A stretch of DNA of 64,000 nucleotides from NCBI RefSeq assembly GCF_036032445.1, contig NZ_CP107932.1:5396501-5460500 (forward strand), written 5' to 3'. Positions 1 through 9,097 of the stretch are shown one piece after another (the stretch's first letter is position 1; each line of letters starts with the position of its first letter). A model generated the notes under the pieces. That model was not told the origin of the DNA. It did not search any database and saw nothing but the letters and a program-made list of their open reading frames with translations. The DNA is from Nocardia sp. NBC_00416 (GTDB lineage: Bacteria; Actinomycetota; Actinomycetes; Mycobacteriales; Mycobacteriaceae). The translations under genes and the position numbers were made by a program.

Positions 1-706
1 GACCGACCCCAAGGAACTGCCCGCCGGCAATATCACCAGGCTCCCGGTCCGCTACACCTTCGACAACCGCTACTTCAACGACACCTATGAGGGCCTGCCC
101 AAAGAGGGGTACACGAAGTGGCTGGAGAACATGGCCGCCAGTGACCTGATCGAGGTCCGGGTGGACACCGACTGGTTCGACGTCCGCGACGAACTTCGCG
201 CGCAGAACCCGGACGCCCCGGTCGTCTACACCGGCCCGCTGGACCGCTACTTCGACTATGCCGAGGGCGAGCTGGGCTGGCGCACCATCGACTTCGAGAC
301 CGAGGTGCTGCCGACCGGTGACTACCAGGGCACGTCGGTGGTGAACTACAACGACGCGGATCCGCCCTATACGCGGATCATCGAACCGCGTCACTTCCAT
401 CCGGAACGGGACTACCCGACGGACAAGACGGTGATCATGCGTGAATACTCGCGTTTCGCCAAGACCGGCGACGAACCGTACTATCCGATCAACACCCCTG
501 AGGACCGCGCCAAACTGACCGCGTATCGCGAGCTGGCCAAGCAGGAGACCACCGCGGCGAAGGTCCTGTTCGGCGGACGCCTCGGGACCTACCAGTACCT
601 GGACATGCACATGGCCATCGCGAGCGCGCTGAACATGTTCGACAATGTGCTGCGCCCGCACCTGGAAACGGGTGCGCCGCTGGCCGAGGAGAACAACGAC
701 GTATGA
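1..706 (+). CDS. glf: UDP-galactopyranose mutase, C-terminal part (5' end outside window)
   Basis: This flavoenzyme converts UDP-galactopyranose to UDP-galactofuranose, the donor for the galactan of the cell wall. The frame is open from base 2 and ends at TGA 704-706, giving about 234 residues of the C-terminal part; the start lies upstream of the window. Visible landmarks are RYTFDNRYFNDTYEG near the beginning, VVYTGPLDRYFDY (a highly conserved Glf segment), and GRLGTYQYLDMHMAIASAL near the end, which is typical of the FAD-binding C-terminus. The stop overlaps the glfT2 start as ATGA, so the two are translationally coupled. Synteny with the mycobacterial glf-glfT2 pair supports the call. Confidence 0.95.
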   Translation, partial: TDPKELPAGNITRLPVRYTFDNRYFNDTYEGLPKEGYTKWLENMAASDLIEVRVDTDWFDVRDELRAQNPDAPVVYTGPLDRYFDYAEGELGWRTIDFETEVLPTGDYQGTSVVNYNDADPPYTRIIEPRHFHPERDYPTDKTVIMREYSRFAKTGDEPYYPINTPEDRAKLTAYRELAKQETTAAKVLFGGRLGTYQYLDMHMAIASALNMFDNVLRPHLETGAPLAEENNDV

Positions 707-2637
707 CCTCTGCATCACTGGCGCACAGTGCGTCCGCCACCCGCGCGAAATCACTGCTGCAACGGGTGATCCTGCCCCGGCCGGGTGAACCGCTCGATGT
801 GCGCACCCTGTACCTGGAGGAGTCGGCGACCAACGCCCGGCGCGCACACGCCACCACCCGGACCTCGCTCTCGGTGGGCGCGGAGTCCGAGGTGTCGTTC
901 TGCACCTATTTCAATGCGCTGCCGGCCAGCTACTGGCGACGCTGGAGCATGCTCGGCTCGGTGGTGCTGCGGCTGGAACTGGCCGGGCACGGCCGGGTCG
1001 ACCTGTACCGTTCCAAGGCCGACGGTTCCCGGATCCACGTCCAGGGCTGCGAATTCGCGGTCGCGTCGGGCGCGGAGTCGGTGTCGGTCGAGATGGAAGC
1101 CGATTTCGGTCCGTTCGAGGACGGCGGCTGGCTCTGGTTCGACATCACCACCGATACCGCGGTGACGCTGGTGTCCGGTGGATGGTACGCACCGATCGAG
1201 GCGCCGGGCGAGGGTCGGATCGCGGTCGGCATGCCGACCTTCAACCGTCCCACCGACGCCGTGACGACGCTTCGGGCGCTCGGCGCCGATCCGCTGGTGC
1301 TGGCGCAGATCGACGCGGTGATCATTCCCGACCAGGGCACCCGCAAGGTGGTCGACGAACCCGGGTTCGACGAGGCCGCCGCCGTGCTCGGCGACCGGCT
1401 CGCCATCCACGATCAGCCGAACCTCGGCGGGTCCGGCGGATACAGCCGGGTGATGTACGAGGCGTTGAAGACCACGAGCGCCGAGTTCATCGTCTATATG
1501 GACGACGATATCGAGATCGAACCCGACTCCATCCTGCGCGCGCTCGCCTTCGCCCGGTTCGCGAAATCGCCGGTGCTGGTGGGTGGGCAGATGCTCAATC
1601 TGCAGGAGCGTTCCCATCTGCATGTGATGGGCGAGGTGGTCGACCGCAATATCTTCATGTGGTCCGCCGCGCCGAATGTCGAATACGACCACGATTTCGC
1701 CAAGTACCCGCTGCGCGACCGGGACAATTCGAAACTGCTGCACCGGCGCATCGACGTGGATTTCAACGGCTGGTGGACCTGTGTCATTCCACGCCAGGTC
1801 GCCGAACAGCTCGGCCAGCCGCTGCCCCTGTTCCTGAAATGGGACGACGCCGAATACGGGCTGCGTGCCCGCGAGGCGGGTTATCCGACGGTCACCCTGC
1901 CGGGCGCCGCGGTATGGCATATGGCGTGGAGCGACAAGGACGACGCCATCGACTGGCAGGCGTACTTCCACCTGCGCAATCGCCTGGTGGTCGCGGCGCT
2001 GCACCAGCCGGGCAACGGGCGCGCCATGGTCGTCAACACGGTCAAGGCGACTCTCAAACATCTGCTCTGCCTGGAGTATTCGACGGTCGCCATCCAGAAT
2101 CTGGCGATCCGGGATTTCCTGGCGGGTCCGCAGCGGCTCTTCGAACTGCTGCCGAGCGCGTTGGGCGCGGTGCACGAACTGCGCAAACAGTATCCGGACG
2201 CGGTGATCCTGCCCTCGTCCACCGAACTTCCGCTGGCCAGCGGGATGGGGGTCGGTGCGGTGGGCGAACCCGCCAACCCGATCGCCAAGGTCGTCCGCCT
2301 CGCCAAGGGCCTGCTGCACAACCTGCGCCCGGCACACGAGGAGCACTACGACCGGCCGCAGTTGAACGTGCCCACGCTGGACGCGCGCTGGTATCTGCTC
2401 TCGCAGGTCGACGGGGTCACCGTCACCACCGCGGACGGTCGCGGCGTGGTGTACCGCAAACGCGACCCGCGCCAGGCCTACGGCCTGCTCCGCGAGGCGC
2501 TGCGGTTGCGCAAGGAACTCGCCGCGCGCCTGCCGGAGATGCGCCAGCGCTACCGGACCGCGCACGCCGAGCTCACCAGCACGGCCGCGTGGGAGAAGGT
2601 TTTCGGGATCGACAGCAGCGAGGAGACCCAGCGGTGA
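703..2637 (+). CDS. glfT2: Bifunctional galactofuranosyltransferase GlfT2
   Basis: This enzyme polymerises the galactan backbone of arabinogalactan with alternating beta-1,5 and beta-1,6 galactofuranose from UDP-Galf. At 644 residues it has the normal length for the family. It has an N-terminal beta-rich domain followed by a GT-A fold: the metal-binding triad YMDDDIE places Asp at residues 267-269, NLGGSGGYSR precedes it, and FNGWWTCVIP and LKWDDAEYGLRA follow, all signatures of GlfT2. The C-terminal helical part is basic. The ATG overlaps the glf stop (ATGA), and its TGA overlaps the GTG of the next gene, so the whole operon is coupled. A diverged paralog lies at 50712-52616. Confidence 0.95.
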   Translation: MTSASLAHSASATRAKSLLQRVILPRPGEPLDVRTLYLEESATNARRAHATTRTSLSVGAESEVSFCTYFNALPASYWRRWSMLGSVVLRLELAGHGRVDLYRSKADGSRIHVQGCEFAVASGAESVSVEMEADFGPFEDGGWLWFDITTDTAVTLVSGGWYAPIEAPGEGRIAVGMPTFNRPTDAVTTLRALGADPLVLAQIDAVIIPDQGTRKVVDEPGFDEAAAVLGDRLAIHDQPNLGGSGGYSRVMYEALKTTSAEFIVYMDDDIEIEPDSILRALAFARFAKSPVLVGGQMLNLQERSHLHVMGEVVDRNIFMWSAAPNVEYDHDFAKYPLRDRDNSKLLHRRIDVDFNGWWTCVIPRQVAEQLGQPLPLFLKWDDAEYGLRAREAGYPTVTLPGAAVWHMAWSDKDDAIDWQAYFHLRNRLVVAALHQPGNGRAMVVNTVKATLKHLLCLEYSTVAIQNLAIRDFLAGPQRLFELLPSALGAVHELRKQYPDAVILPSSTELPLASGMGVGAVGEPANPIAKVVRLAKGLLHNLRPAHEEHYDRPQLNVPTLDARWYLLSQVDGVTVTTADGRGVVYRKRDPRQAYGLLREALRLRKELAARLPEMRQRYRTAHAELTSTAAWEKVFGIDSSEETQR

Positions 2638-3218
2638 ACGCGATGAATCCGAGCCTGCGGGATTCGGGCGCCGACCGCGCACCGCGCGAAGTGGCGATCC
2701 TCGAAGCGGTCCAGGGCGCCATCGGCACTCCGCCGGTGATCTCCGCGGCGCGCGGTATGTCGCATTTCGGGGAGCACGCGCTGGGCTGGATCGGCATCGC
2801 CGCGGTCGGCGCACTGGTCGACAAACCCCGGCGCCGGCAGTGGGCCGGGGTGGCCGTCGGCGCCGTGGGGGCGCACGCGGCGTCCATCGTGATCAAACGG
2901 ATCGTTCGCCGGCCCCGTCCACACGCGCCATCGGTGCAGGTCAACGTGGCGACGCCGAGCAAACTGAGCTTCCCCTCCTCGCATGCGACCTCGACAACCG
3001 CGGCGGCGGTGCTGATCGGAAAATTGACCGGGCTACCCTTGCCAGCGGTGCTCGTACCGCCGATGTTGCTGTCCAGGGTCGTTCTCGGGGTGCATTACCC
3101 CTCCGATGTGCTCGCCGGCTCCGCGCTCGGTGCCGCGTCCGCCGCCGCCCTGCTCGCCGCCGAAAAGAGACTAGACAGTGACCGCACAAGACGAAAAGGC
3201 GCTGCCTGCCATGAGTGA
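2634..3218 (+). CDS. dppP: Decaprenylphosphoryl-5-phosphoribose phosphatase (PAP2 family)
   Basis: A PAP2-superfamily membrane phosphatase of 194 residues, equivalent by position and motifs to Rv3807c, which is proposed to dephosphorylate decaprenyl-phosphoryl-5-phosphoribose on the way to decaprenyl-phosphoryl-arabinose. The three PAP2 motifs are present: KRIVRRPRP, FPSSHATSTT and SRVVLGVHYPSDVLAG, with the catalytic histidines in the second and third. Hydrophobic segments surround them. I chose GTG 2634 because it overlaps the glfT2 stop as GTGA; ATG 2643 is an alternative. The 3' end overlaps the ubiA start. The reaction assignment comes from family knowledge. Confidence 0.85.
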   Translation: MNAMNPSLRDSGADRAPREVAILEAVQGAIGTPPVISAARGMSHFGEHALGWIGIAAVGALVDKPRRRQWAGVAVGAVGAHAASIVIKRIVRRPRPHAPSVQVNVATPSKLSFPSSHATSTTAAAVLIGKLTGLPLPAVLVPPMLLSRVVLGVHYPSDVLAGSALGAASAAALLAAEKRLDSDRTRRKGAACHE

Positions 3219-4137
3219 AGAGCCCACCGGCGCTGATCTGGCCGATGCCGAAGTGAAAGGGCCTCCCAAAACGCTGGTCGGGGGCCTGATCAAGGCAGTT
3301 CGTCCGCGCCAGTGGGTGAAGAACGTCCTCGTGCTGGCCGCCCCGCTGGCCGCGGGTTCGGTGACCGACCTGGATGTGCTCGGCAACGTCGCGATCGCCT
3401 TCGTGGTCTTCTGCATGGCCGCGTCCGGTATCTACCTGACCAACGACGCGATGGACGTGGAGGCCGACCGGGCCCACCCGACCAAGCGGTTCCGTCCGAT
3501 CGCCGCCGGTGTGGTCCCGGTGAACCTGGCGTTCGTCCTGTCGGCCGTGCTGCTGATCGCTTCGCTGTCACTGTCGTTCCTGGCGTCCTGGCAGCTGGCC
3601 GTGACGATGGCCGTGTACATCGGCGTCCAGCTGGCCTACTGCTTCGGGCTCAAACACCAGGTAGTGCTGGACATCTGCATCGTGTCCTCGGGCTTCCTGT
3701 TGCGTGCGGTGGCCGGTGGCGTGGCGGCCGGGATCCCGCTGTCGCAGTGGTTCCTGCTGATCATGGCTTTCGGTTCGCTGTTCATGGCGGCGGGTAAGCG
3801 GTACGCCGAGCTACAACTAGCCCTGGCCACCGGCGCGAAGATCCGCAAATCGCTCGAGTACTACACCCCGACCTACCTACGGTTCACGTGGAGCCTGGCC
3901 GCGACCGCGGTGGTGGTCTTCTACGGTCTGTGGGCCTTCGAACAGGGTGCGGCCAAGGACACCGAATGGTTCGCGCTCTCGATGATCCCGTTCACCATCG
4001 CGATCCTGCGCTACGCCGTGGATGTCGACGGCGGCGAGGCCGGGGAACCGGAAGAGATCGCCTTCGGCGATCGTGTCCTGCAGTTGCTCGCCATCGCCTG
4101 GATCGGAGCGGTAGGTGTCGCTGTCTATCTCTTCTGA
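3211..4137 (+). CDS. ubiA: Decaprenyl-phosphate phosphoribosyltransferase
   Basis: This integral membrane prenyltransferase-fold enzyme (Rv3806c type) transfers 5-phosphoribose from PRPP to decaprenyl phosphate, the first committed step to the arabinose donor. The protein has 308 residues. The conserved motif IRPRQW-like AVRPRQWVKNVLVLAAPLA opens the domain; the Asp-rich metal site is NDAMDVEADRAHPTKR (Asn 78, Asp 79 onward); YCFGLKHQVVLDI is the second conserved loop. About nine hydrophobic helices are apparent. ATG 3211 is preferred because the product then begins MSEEPT, close to the MSED start I recall for the mycobacterial protein, and because ATGAGTGA overlaps the dppP stop. GTG 3178 would add 11 residues. 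Confidence 0.93.
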   Translation: MSEEPTGADLADAEVKGPPKTLVGGLIKAVRPRQWVKNVLVLAAPLAAGSVTDLDVLGNVAIAFVVFCMAASGIYLTNDAMDVEADRAHPTKRFRPIAAGVVPVNLAFVLSAVLLIASLSLSFLASWQLAVTMAVYIGVQLAYCFGLKHQVVLDICIVSSGFLLRAVAGGVAAGIPLSQWFLLIMAFGSLFMAAGKRYAELQLALATGAKIRKSLEYYTPTYLRFTWSLAATAVVVFYGLWAFEQGAAKDTEWFALSMIPFTIAILRYAVDVDGGEAGEPEEIAFGDRVLQLLAIAWIGAVGVAVYLF

Positions 4138-6079
4138 CGAGATTGCGGTAGCGGAAAACGAACACACCGACGAGCGCGCTGCCCCCGAGCAGCCCCGCTC
4201 GTCGGCGCGTCCGGCACGGGTTTCGCGCGCGGTGTTCGCGGGCGGGATCGTGGCGACCGCGGCCCTGTTCGCGGTCGGTGGTTGGGAGCGGCGCTGGATC
4301 GCCGACGACGGACTCATCGTGTTGCGCACAGTGCGCAACCTGCTGGCCGGAAACGGTCCGGTCTTCAACCCGGGCGAACGGGTGGAGACCAACACCAGCA
4401 CGGCATGGACCTATGTCGTCTGGTTCTTCAGTTGGGTGACCCAGGCCCGGCTGGAATACGTGGTGCTGGGTATCGCCCTGACACTATCGCTGCTGGCGGT
4501 GTTGTTCGCGATGCTCGGCGCCGGCAAGCTCTGGGGCCCCGCGTCGTCGACGCTGCTGCTGCCGGCCGGGGCGCTGGCCTATATCGCGGTGCCCCCGGCT
4601 CGCGACTATGTGACCTCCGGGCTGGAGAACTGCCTGGTCATCTGCTGGCTGGGGCTGCTGTGGCTGTTGCTGGTGCGCTGGAGCAAGGCGCGGCGGCCGG
4701 GCGTGCCCGGGCTGCTGGCGCTGGCCTTCCTGGCGGGCCTGGCACCGCTCATCCGGCCCGAGATGACGGTGGTCGGCGGCCTCGCCCTGCTGCTGATCTT
4801 CCTCGCGCCGATGCCGGATTCCCGGGTGCGGCCGTGGCTGCTGCGCGGGCTGATCGTGGCGGTGGCCGGCGCGGTCCCGCTGCTGTACCAGATCTGGCGG
4901 ATGGGTTACTACGGTCTGCCCTATCCGAATACCGCTGTCGCGAAGGACGCGGGCGGGGCGAAATGGGGCCAGGGCCTGACCTACCTGTGGGATCTGGCCG
5001 GGCCGTACTACCTCTACGTGCCGCTGGCCGTGCTGCTGATCGCGGGTCTGGTGGCGGCGCGCGCGCATCGGGACCGTGCGGATGTGCGCACCGGTGCGCG
5101 GAAAGACCCGGAGGCCGGGCGGATCCAGCGGATTCGGCGGCGGCTTCGTTCACCCTCGGCGGTGGTCGCGCTGGTGCTCGGTTCCGCGCTGATCCTGACC
5201 GTCTACGCGCTGCGGGTCGGCGGCGATTTCATGCACGGCCGGATGCTGCTGCCCCAGCTGTTCCTGTTCCTGCTGCCGGTGTCCGTGATCCCGGTCCGGT
5301 TGCCCGAGGCCGGGTTCCGGTCGATGACGCGCCGGGACGCGCCCGCGTTCGTGATCCTGGTCGTCGCGCTGGTGGGTACCGTGGCGTGGGCATTGCTGGC
5401 TTCCGGCACCACGGCCATCAAAACCGGAACCAAGATCAATAAGTCCGGGATCGTGGACGAGCGCATCTACTACGTTCTCAATACCGGTCACGACCATCCC
5501 ATCCGCGCCGAGGACTATCTCGACTACGCCCGGATGCGGCCCATGGTGGAGGCGATCGACAACACGCCCAACGGCGGTCTGCTGCTCAATTCGCCGTCGT
5601 TCATGATGTGGTACATCGCGCCGCCGCCCCAGCCCATCGCGCCGGAGGGTGCGGGACATACGGTCTACTTCCTCAATCTCGGGATGACCAGCATGAACGT
5701 CCCATTGGATGTGCGCGTCATCGATCCGATGGGCCTGGCGTTTCCGCTGGCCGCGCACACCGAACGACTCACCGACGGGCGCATCGGCCACGACAAGAGC
5801 CTCTACCCCGATTGGGTGATCGTGGAGACCGGCATGGTGGACCAGAAACCGTGGTTGCCCTGGTATATGGACGAGGACTGGGTCAAGCAGGCCCATGTGG
5901 CCATGTCCTGCCCGGACACTTATGCGTTGATGCTTTCCTACAAGGGACCGCTGACAATCGAACGGTTCAAGCACAATCTGCTGCACGCCTTCGATTTCGC
6001 CTCGTATCGCATAGACCGGGTTCCGGAATATGAGATTCAACGCTGCGGGCTGGTAGACCCGATTCCGCCGACGCGCTGA
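4115..6079 (+). CDS. aftB: Terminal beta-(1->2)-arabinofuranosyltransferase
   Basis: This GT-C membrane glycosyltransferase adds the terminal beta-1,2-arabinofuranose residues of arabinan from decaprenyl-phosphoryl-arabinose; those ends later carry mycolates. It has 654 residues, like mycobacterial AftB. After a polar N-terminus comes the first transmembrane helix and the GT-C acidic loop WIADDGLIVLR with Asp 64 and Asp 65, then TVRNLLAGNGPVFNPGERVE, a conserved AftB segment. Multiple hydrophobic helices fill residues 90-440, and a periplasmic-type C-terminal domain follows. The GTG start lies 23 bases inside ubiA, so translation is coupled. The gene ends the first operon block, 168 bases before the mycolyltransferases. 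Confidence 0.92.
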   Translation: MSLSISSDEIAVAENEHTDERAAPEQPRSSARPARVSRAVFAGGIVATAALFAVGGWERRWIADDGLIVLRTVRNLLAGNGPVFNPGERVETNTSTAWTYVVWFFSWVTQARLEYVVLGIALTLSLLAVLFAMLGAGKLWGPASSTLLLPAGALAYIAVPPARDYVTSGLENCLVICWLGLLWLLLVRWSKARRPGVPGLLALAFLAGLAPLIRPEMTVVGGLALLLIFLAPMPDSRVRPWLLRGLIVAVAGAVPLLYQIWRMGYYGLPYPNTAVAKDAGGAKWGQGLTYLWDLAGPYYLYVPLAVLLIAGLVAARAHRDRADVRTGARKDPEAGRIQRIRRRLRSPSAVVALVLGSALILTVYALRVGGDFMHGRMLLPQLFLFLLPVSVIPVRLPEAGFRSMTRRDAPAFVILVVALVGTVAWALLASGTTAIKTGTKINKSGIVDERIYYVLNTGHDHPIRAEDYLDYARMRPMVEAIDNTPNGGLLLNSPSFMMWYIAPPPQPIAPEGAGHTVYFLNLGMTSMNVPLDVRVIDPMGLAFPLAAHTERLTDGRIGHDKSLYPDWVIVETGMVDQKPWLPWYMDEDWVKQAHVAMSCPDTYALMLSYKGPLTIERFKHNLLHAFDFASYRIDRVPEYEIQRCGLVDPIPPTR

Positions 6080-6247
6080 ACTGCTCTTTCTCCGATAGTG
6101 GTTCGGTACCGCGGCAGCTGTTCGCATTCCTGGTGGGCGTGCGATACGGAGTCGGGATAAGGTGCTCGCGTCCGGCCCGCTTTTGCCCGGGCCGGGACCG
6201 GTAGTCGTACTGCGCGACGGTGAGTCGCACGACGGAGGGCGGGAACA

Positions 6248-7336
6248 ATGCGAGGGGTTATCGGCCGTGGTGTCCGGACAGAACGTCCGGTGGGGCGGCT
6301 ACGCGGTCGGTTGACGCGAACTGTGCTGCTGTCGCTGGCGGCGCTGTTGCCGGTCGGTGCTTCAGTGGTCGGGCCGGCCGCACCGGCCTCGGCGCAATTC
6401 GATCCCAGCGGTATCGATTTCTGGGTCGATTCGCAGATGGGGCCGATCAAGTCCCGGGTGTTCCGTGCCGCCGACGGTAATACCGGCCGGGTCGTCTACG
6501 CGCTGGACGGAATGCGCGCCCGGGACGATCTCAGCGGCTGGGAGATCGATACCGATATCGCCCGCGAGCTGACCAAATGGAATATCAACGTCGTCATGCC
6601 GGTGGGCGGGCGCTCCAGCTTCTACGCGGATTGGAACGCGCCGAGCGATTTCTTCGGTCTGGGCAGTTCCGGCAGCGCGGGCGGAGCCACCGGATCGGCG
6701 GCCGATTCGGGATCGGGTCTGGCATCGGGTTCGGCGTCCGGGGTCGGCCGGTCGACCACGTACAAGTGGGAGACCTTCCTGACCCGTGATCTGCGCTGGG
6801 CGCTGCGTGACCGGCTCGGTTTCAACCCGAACGGCAACGGTGTGTTCGGGCTGTCGATGGGCGGCAGTGCGGCGGTGGCTCTGGCCGCCTACCATCCCGA
6901 TCAGTTCCGTTATGCCGGTTCCTATTCCGGATACCTGAATGTGTCGGCCCCCGGTATGCGGGAGGCGCTGCGGGTGGCCATGCTGGACGCCGGCGGCTTC
7001 AATATCGACGCCATGGCGCCGCCGTGGAGTCCGCAGTGGCTGCGGATGGATCCGTTCGTCTTCGCGCCGCTGCTGCGCAATCACAACACCCGGCTGTGGA
7101 TCTCGGCCGGCAGCGGACTCCCGGCCGCCGCCGACGGGCTGGATTTCAACACCCTGACCGCCATGGGCCTCGAAGCGCTGGCGCTGGCCAACACCCGCGC
7201 GTTCCAGGTGCGGATGATGTCGCTGGGCGCGCGCAACGCCACCTACGACTTCCCGGCCATCGGCGTGCACAACTGGCGGTACTGGGCGACCGAGGTGTAC
7301 CGGATGATCCCCGATATGTCGGCCAACATCGGCTGA
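6248..7336 (+). CDS. Antigen 85-type mycolyltransferase, paralog 1
   Basis: A secreted alpha/beta-hydrolase of 362 residues that, as in the Ag85 family, should transfer mycoloyl groups between trehalose monomycolate and arabinan or trehalose. It has a signal peptide with a long basic n-region and a hydrophobic core ending ASAQ near residue 50. The nucleophile is Ser 203 in GLSMGGS; Glu 309 and His 341 keep the 32-residue Glu-His spacing of antigen 85C. Unusually, a Ser/Gly/Ala-rich insert of about 30 residues (roughly 139-169) sits between the ADWNAPS and YKWETF blocks near the active site. The start has a clear GGAGGGCGGG ribosome site. It is the first of four tandem paralogs. Confidence 0.92.
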   Translation: MRGVIGRGVRTERPVGRLRGRLTRTVLLSLAALLPVGASVVGPAAPASAQFDPSGIDFWVDSQMGPIKSRVFRAADGNTGRVVYALDGMRARDDLSGWEIDTDIARELTKWNINVVMPVGGRSSFYADWNAPSDFFGLGSSGSAGGATGSAADSGSGLASGSASGVGRSTTYKWETFLTRDLRWALRDRLGFNPNGNGVFGLSMGGSAAVALAAYHPDQFRYAGSYSGYLNVSAPGMREALRVAMLDAGGFNIDAMAPPWSPQWLRMDPFVFAPLLRNHNTRLWISAGSGLPAAADGLDFNTLTAMGLEALALANTRAFQVRMMSLGARNATYDFPAIGVHNWRYWATEVYRMIPDMSANIG

Positions 7337-7368
7337 GCGGGCGGACTCCTCTCAGAGGTGAACGAACC

Positions 7369-7409
7369 GGGCGGCCGCTTTGCGGGATCGTTGCCGAAGG
7401 CGGCCGCCG
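7369..7409 (+). terminator. Possible hairpin terminator after mycolyltransferase 1
   Basis: GC-rich arms based on GGCGGCCGC and GCGGCCGCC can pair 33 bases after the stop, with a loop of about 18 bases and no T-tract. Pairing is imperfect, so this is a weak call. Confidence 0.35.
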
Positions 7410-7631
7410 GAAGTTATGGCAACGAATACGCATATCAACCGCCCGGTTGCCTGTGACCTGTGCCACTATCTGGCAACATGAACGTGCGTTTGCCCGATTG
7501 ACGCACCAGGAAGATGTATCCAGGTAACGGCTTCCGGTTCCGATGGACGCCGCGGTCTATGTATCCGAGATGGGGCCGGTAACGTAGCTCGTTATTTGCT
7601 GTCCGGCTGTCCAGGCGAAAGGTCTAGTCGA

Positions 7632-8681
7632 ATGCGAAGTGCGCGTAGGCCCGGATCGGTGCGAACACGTCGGTGGGCGCGGCGCTGGGCGATGGGGGTG
7701 GCCGTGGCGCTGCTGGCTCCCCTCGCGGTGGGGCTGTCCGATACCGGCACCCGAGCCGAGGCGGCGCCCAACCCGGCGGGATTCGACTTCTGGGTCGATT
7801 CCCCGGAGATGGGGCCGATCCGGTCACGGGTCTTCCGGGCCAAGGACGGCAACACCAACCGGGTGGTCTACGCCCTGGACGGTATGCGCGCTCCCGAGAC
7901 GCACAGCGGCTGGGAGAACGACACCAATATCGCCAACGCGCTGACCGACTGGAATATCAATGTCGTGATGCCGATCGGCGGGATGTCCAGTTTCTACGCG
8001 GACTGGAACGCGCCGAGTTCGTTCTTCGGGCTCCCGCCCACGGGTTCGTCCTCCGGATCCGGCGGTCTCAACGTCATATCCGAGGGGCCGGGCAAGAGTT
8101 ACCGGTACGCCTGGGAGACGTTCATCAACCAGCATCTGCGCTGGGCCCTGAACTCCCGGCTCGGCTTCAACCCGAATCGCAACGGCGTCTTCGGTTTGTC
8201 CATGGGCGGCAGCGGCGCGCTCACCCTGGCGGCCTACCACCCCGATCAGTTCAGCTTCGCCGGTTCCTACTCCGGCTACCTCAACATCTCCGCACCCGGA
8301 ATGCGTGAGCTCATCCGAGTCGCCATGATCGACGCCGGCGGCTACAACGTGGATTCCATGGCGCCGCCGTGGGGCCCCCAATGGTTGCGGATGGACCCGT
8401 TCGTGTTCGCGCCGTTGCTGCGGGACCACAACACCCGCCTGTGGATATCGGCGGGCAGCGGGCTGCCCGCGGCCGCCGACGGATTCAACGGCAACACCGT
8501 CAACGGGATGGGCCTCGAGGCGCTCGCGCTGGCCAATACCCGATCGTTCCAGGTGCGGATGATGACGCTCGGCGCGAACAATGTCACCTACTCGTTCCCG
8601 GCGACAGGTATTCACTCCTGGACATACTGGGAGGCCGAGGTGTATCGGATGCTTCCGGATTTGTCGGCGAATATCGGATAA
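7632..8681 (+). CDS. Antigen 85-type mycolyltransferase, paralog 2
   Basis: Secreted mycolyltransferase of 349 residues, closely similar to paralog 1 throughout (shared blocks FDFWVDS, NGVFGLSMGGSG, GMREL, PQWLRMDPFVFAPLLR). The signal peptide runs to about residue 44, ending near RAEAAPN. The catalytic residues are Ser 190, Glu 296 and His 328. A Ser/Gly-rich insert (TGSSSGSGG region) occupies the same place as in paralog 1, so the insertion predates this duplication. I chose ATG 7632, with GAAAGG 10 bases upstream, over the TTG at 7596, which would put a non-signal-like extension first. A strong hairpin follows the gene. Confidence 0.92.
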   Translation: MRSARRPGSVRTRRWARRWAMGVAVALLAPLAVGLSDTGTRAEAAPNPAGFDFWVDSPEMGPIRSRVFRAKDGNTNRVVYALDGMRAPETHSGWENDTNIANALTDWNINVVMPIGGMSSFYADWNAPSSFFGLPPTGSSSGSGGLNVISEGPGKSYRYAWETFINQHLRWALNSRLGFNPNRNGVFGLSMGGSGALTLAAYHPDQFSFAGSYSGYLNISAPGMRELIRVAMIDAGGYNVDSMAPPWGPQWLRMDPFVFAPLLRDHNTRLWISAGSGLPAAADGFNGNTVNGMGLEALALANTRSFQVRMMTLGANNVTYSFPATGIHSWTYWEAEVYRMLPDLSANIG

Positions 8682-8726
8682 GGGCAGTTCGGGGTCCCGC
8701 GCCGCGGTACTCCGGAACTACCGCAA

Positions 8727-8765
8727 GTGTGCCCGCCCCGAAGGAATCCTTCGGGGCGGGCACAC
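8727..8765. terminator. Perfect 19-bp hairpin terminator
   Basis: The arms GTGTGCCCGCCCCGAAGGA and its exact complement are separated by a single base, so the effective loop is only a few bases. No T-tract follows, which is common for actinobacterial terminators. It lies 46 bases after the stop of mycolyltransferase 2 and isolates paralog 3 from read-through. Confidence 0.85.
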
Positions 8766-8943
8766 TGCCGTCCACAGGATTTCTTCCTCGGTTCGTATTC
8801 CGTTACACAACGCAGGTCGGAGCGCGATTCGGATAACGATCGAATATCGCGGCCCGCCGAGACATCTACGCTGCGACAAGGTATCGTCACGGGGCGATCA
8901 CAGCGTTCTCACGGCGGATTTCGGCCATCCGATCAGCACGGCC

Positions 8944-8973
8944 TTGCTTAGGCTCGATGAGGTCGAATAAGGT
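8944..8973 (+). promoter_or_regulatory. Candidate promoter of mycolyltransferase 3
   Basis: TTGCTT (8944-8949) and TAAGGT (8968-8973) are separated by 18 bases. Transcription from here would give a leader of roughly 145 bases before ATG 9124. This is a sequence match only. Confidence 0.45.
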
Positions 8974-9064
8974 CCACCGAGCACATCTGTGACCAGATCG
9001 TTGTAGCGCTGTCGGCCCCGTGGTTGGTCGGGACCCGGCCGCCGGCGCCGCCGAGGAGAAACGG

Positions 9065-9097
9065 GGTGTTGTTCGCGCAGCGGTAGCGAACAACACC
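9065..9097 (+). other. Stable stem-loop in the presumed 5' leader of mycolyltransferase 3
   Basis: A perfect 12-bp stem (GGTGTTGTTCGC with its complement) closes a 9-base loop and ends 26 bases before the start codon, just ahead of the AAAGAGA ribosome site. With no T-tract, it looks more like an mRNA-stabilising or regulatory element than a terminator. Confidence 0.6.

Noticed and set aside
751..2814. Minus-strand open frame of 687 codons across glfT2
   Set aside because: Antisense shadow of glfT2; no motifs and no ribosome site.
8727..8765. Attenuator or riboswitch expression platform
   Set aside because: The hairpin follows the stop of the preceding gene and lies upstream of the promoter candidate of the next; there is no aptamer-like structure.
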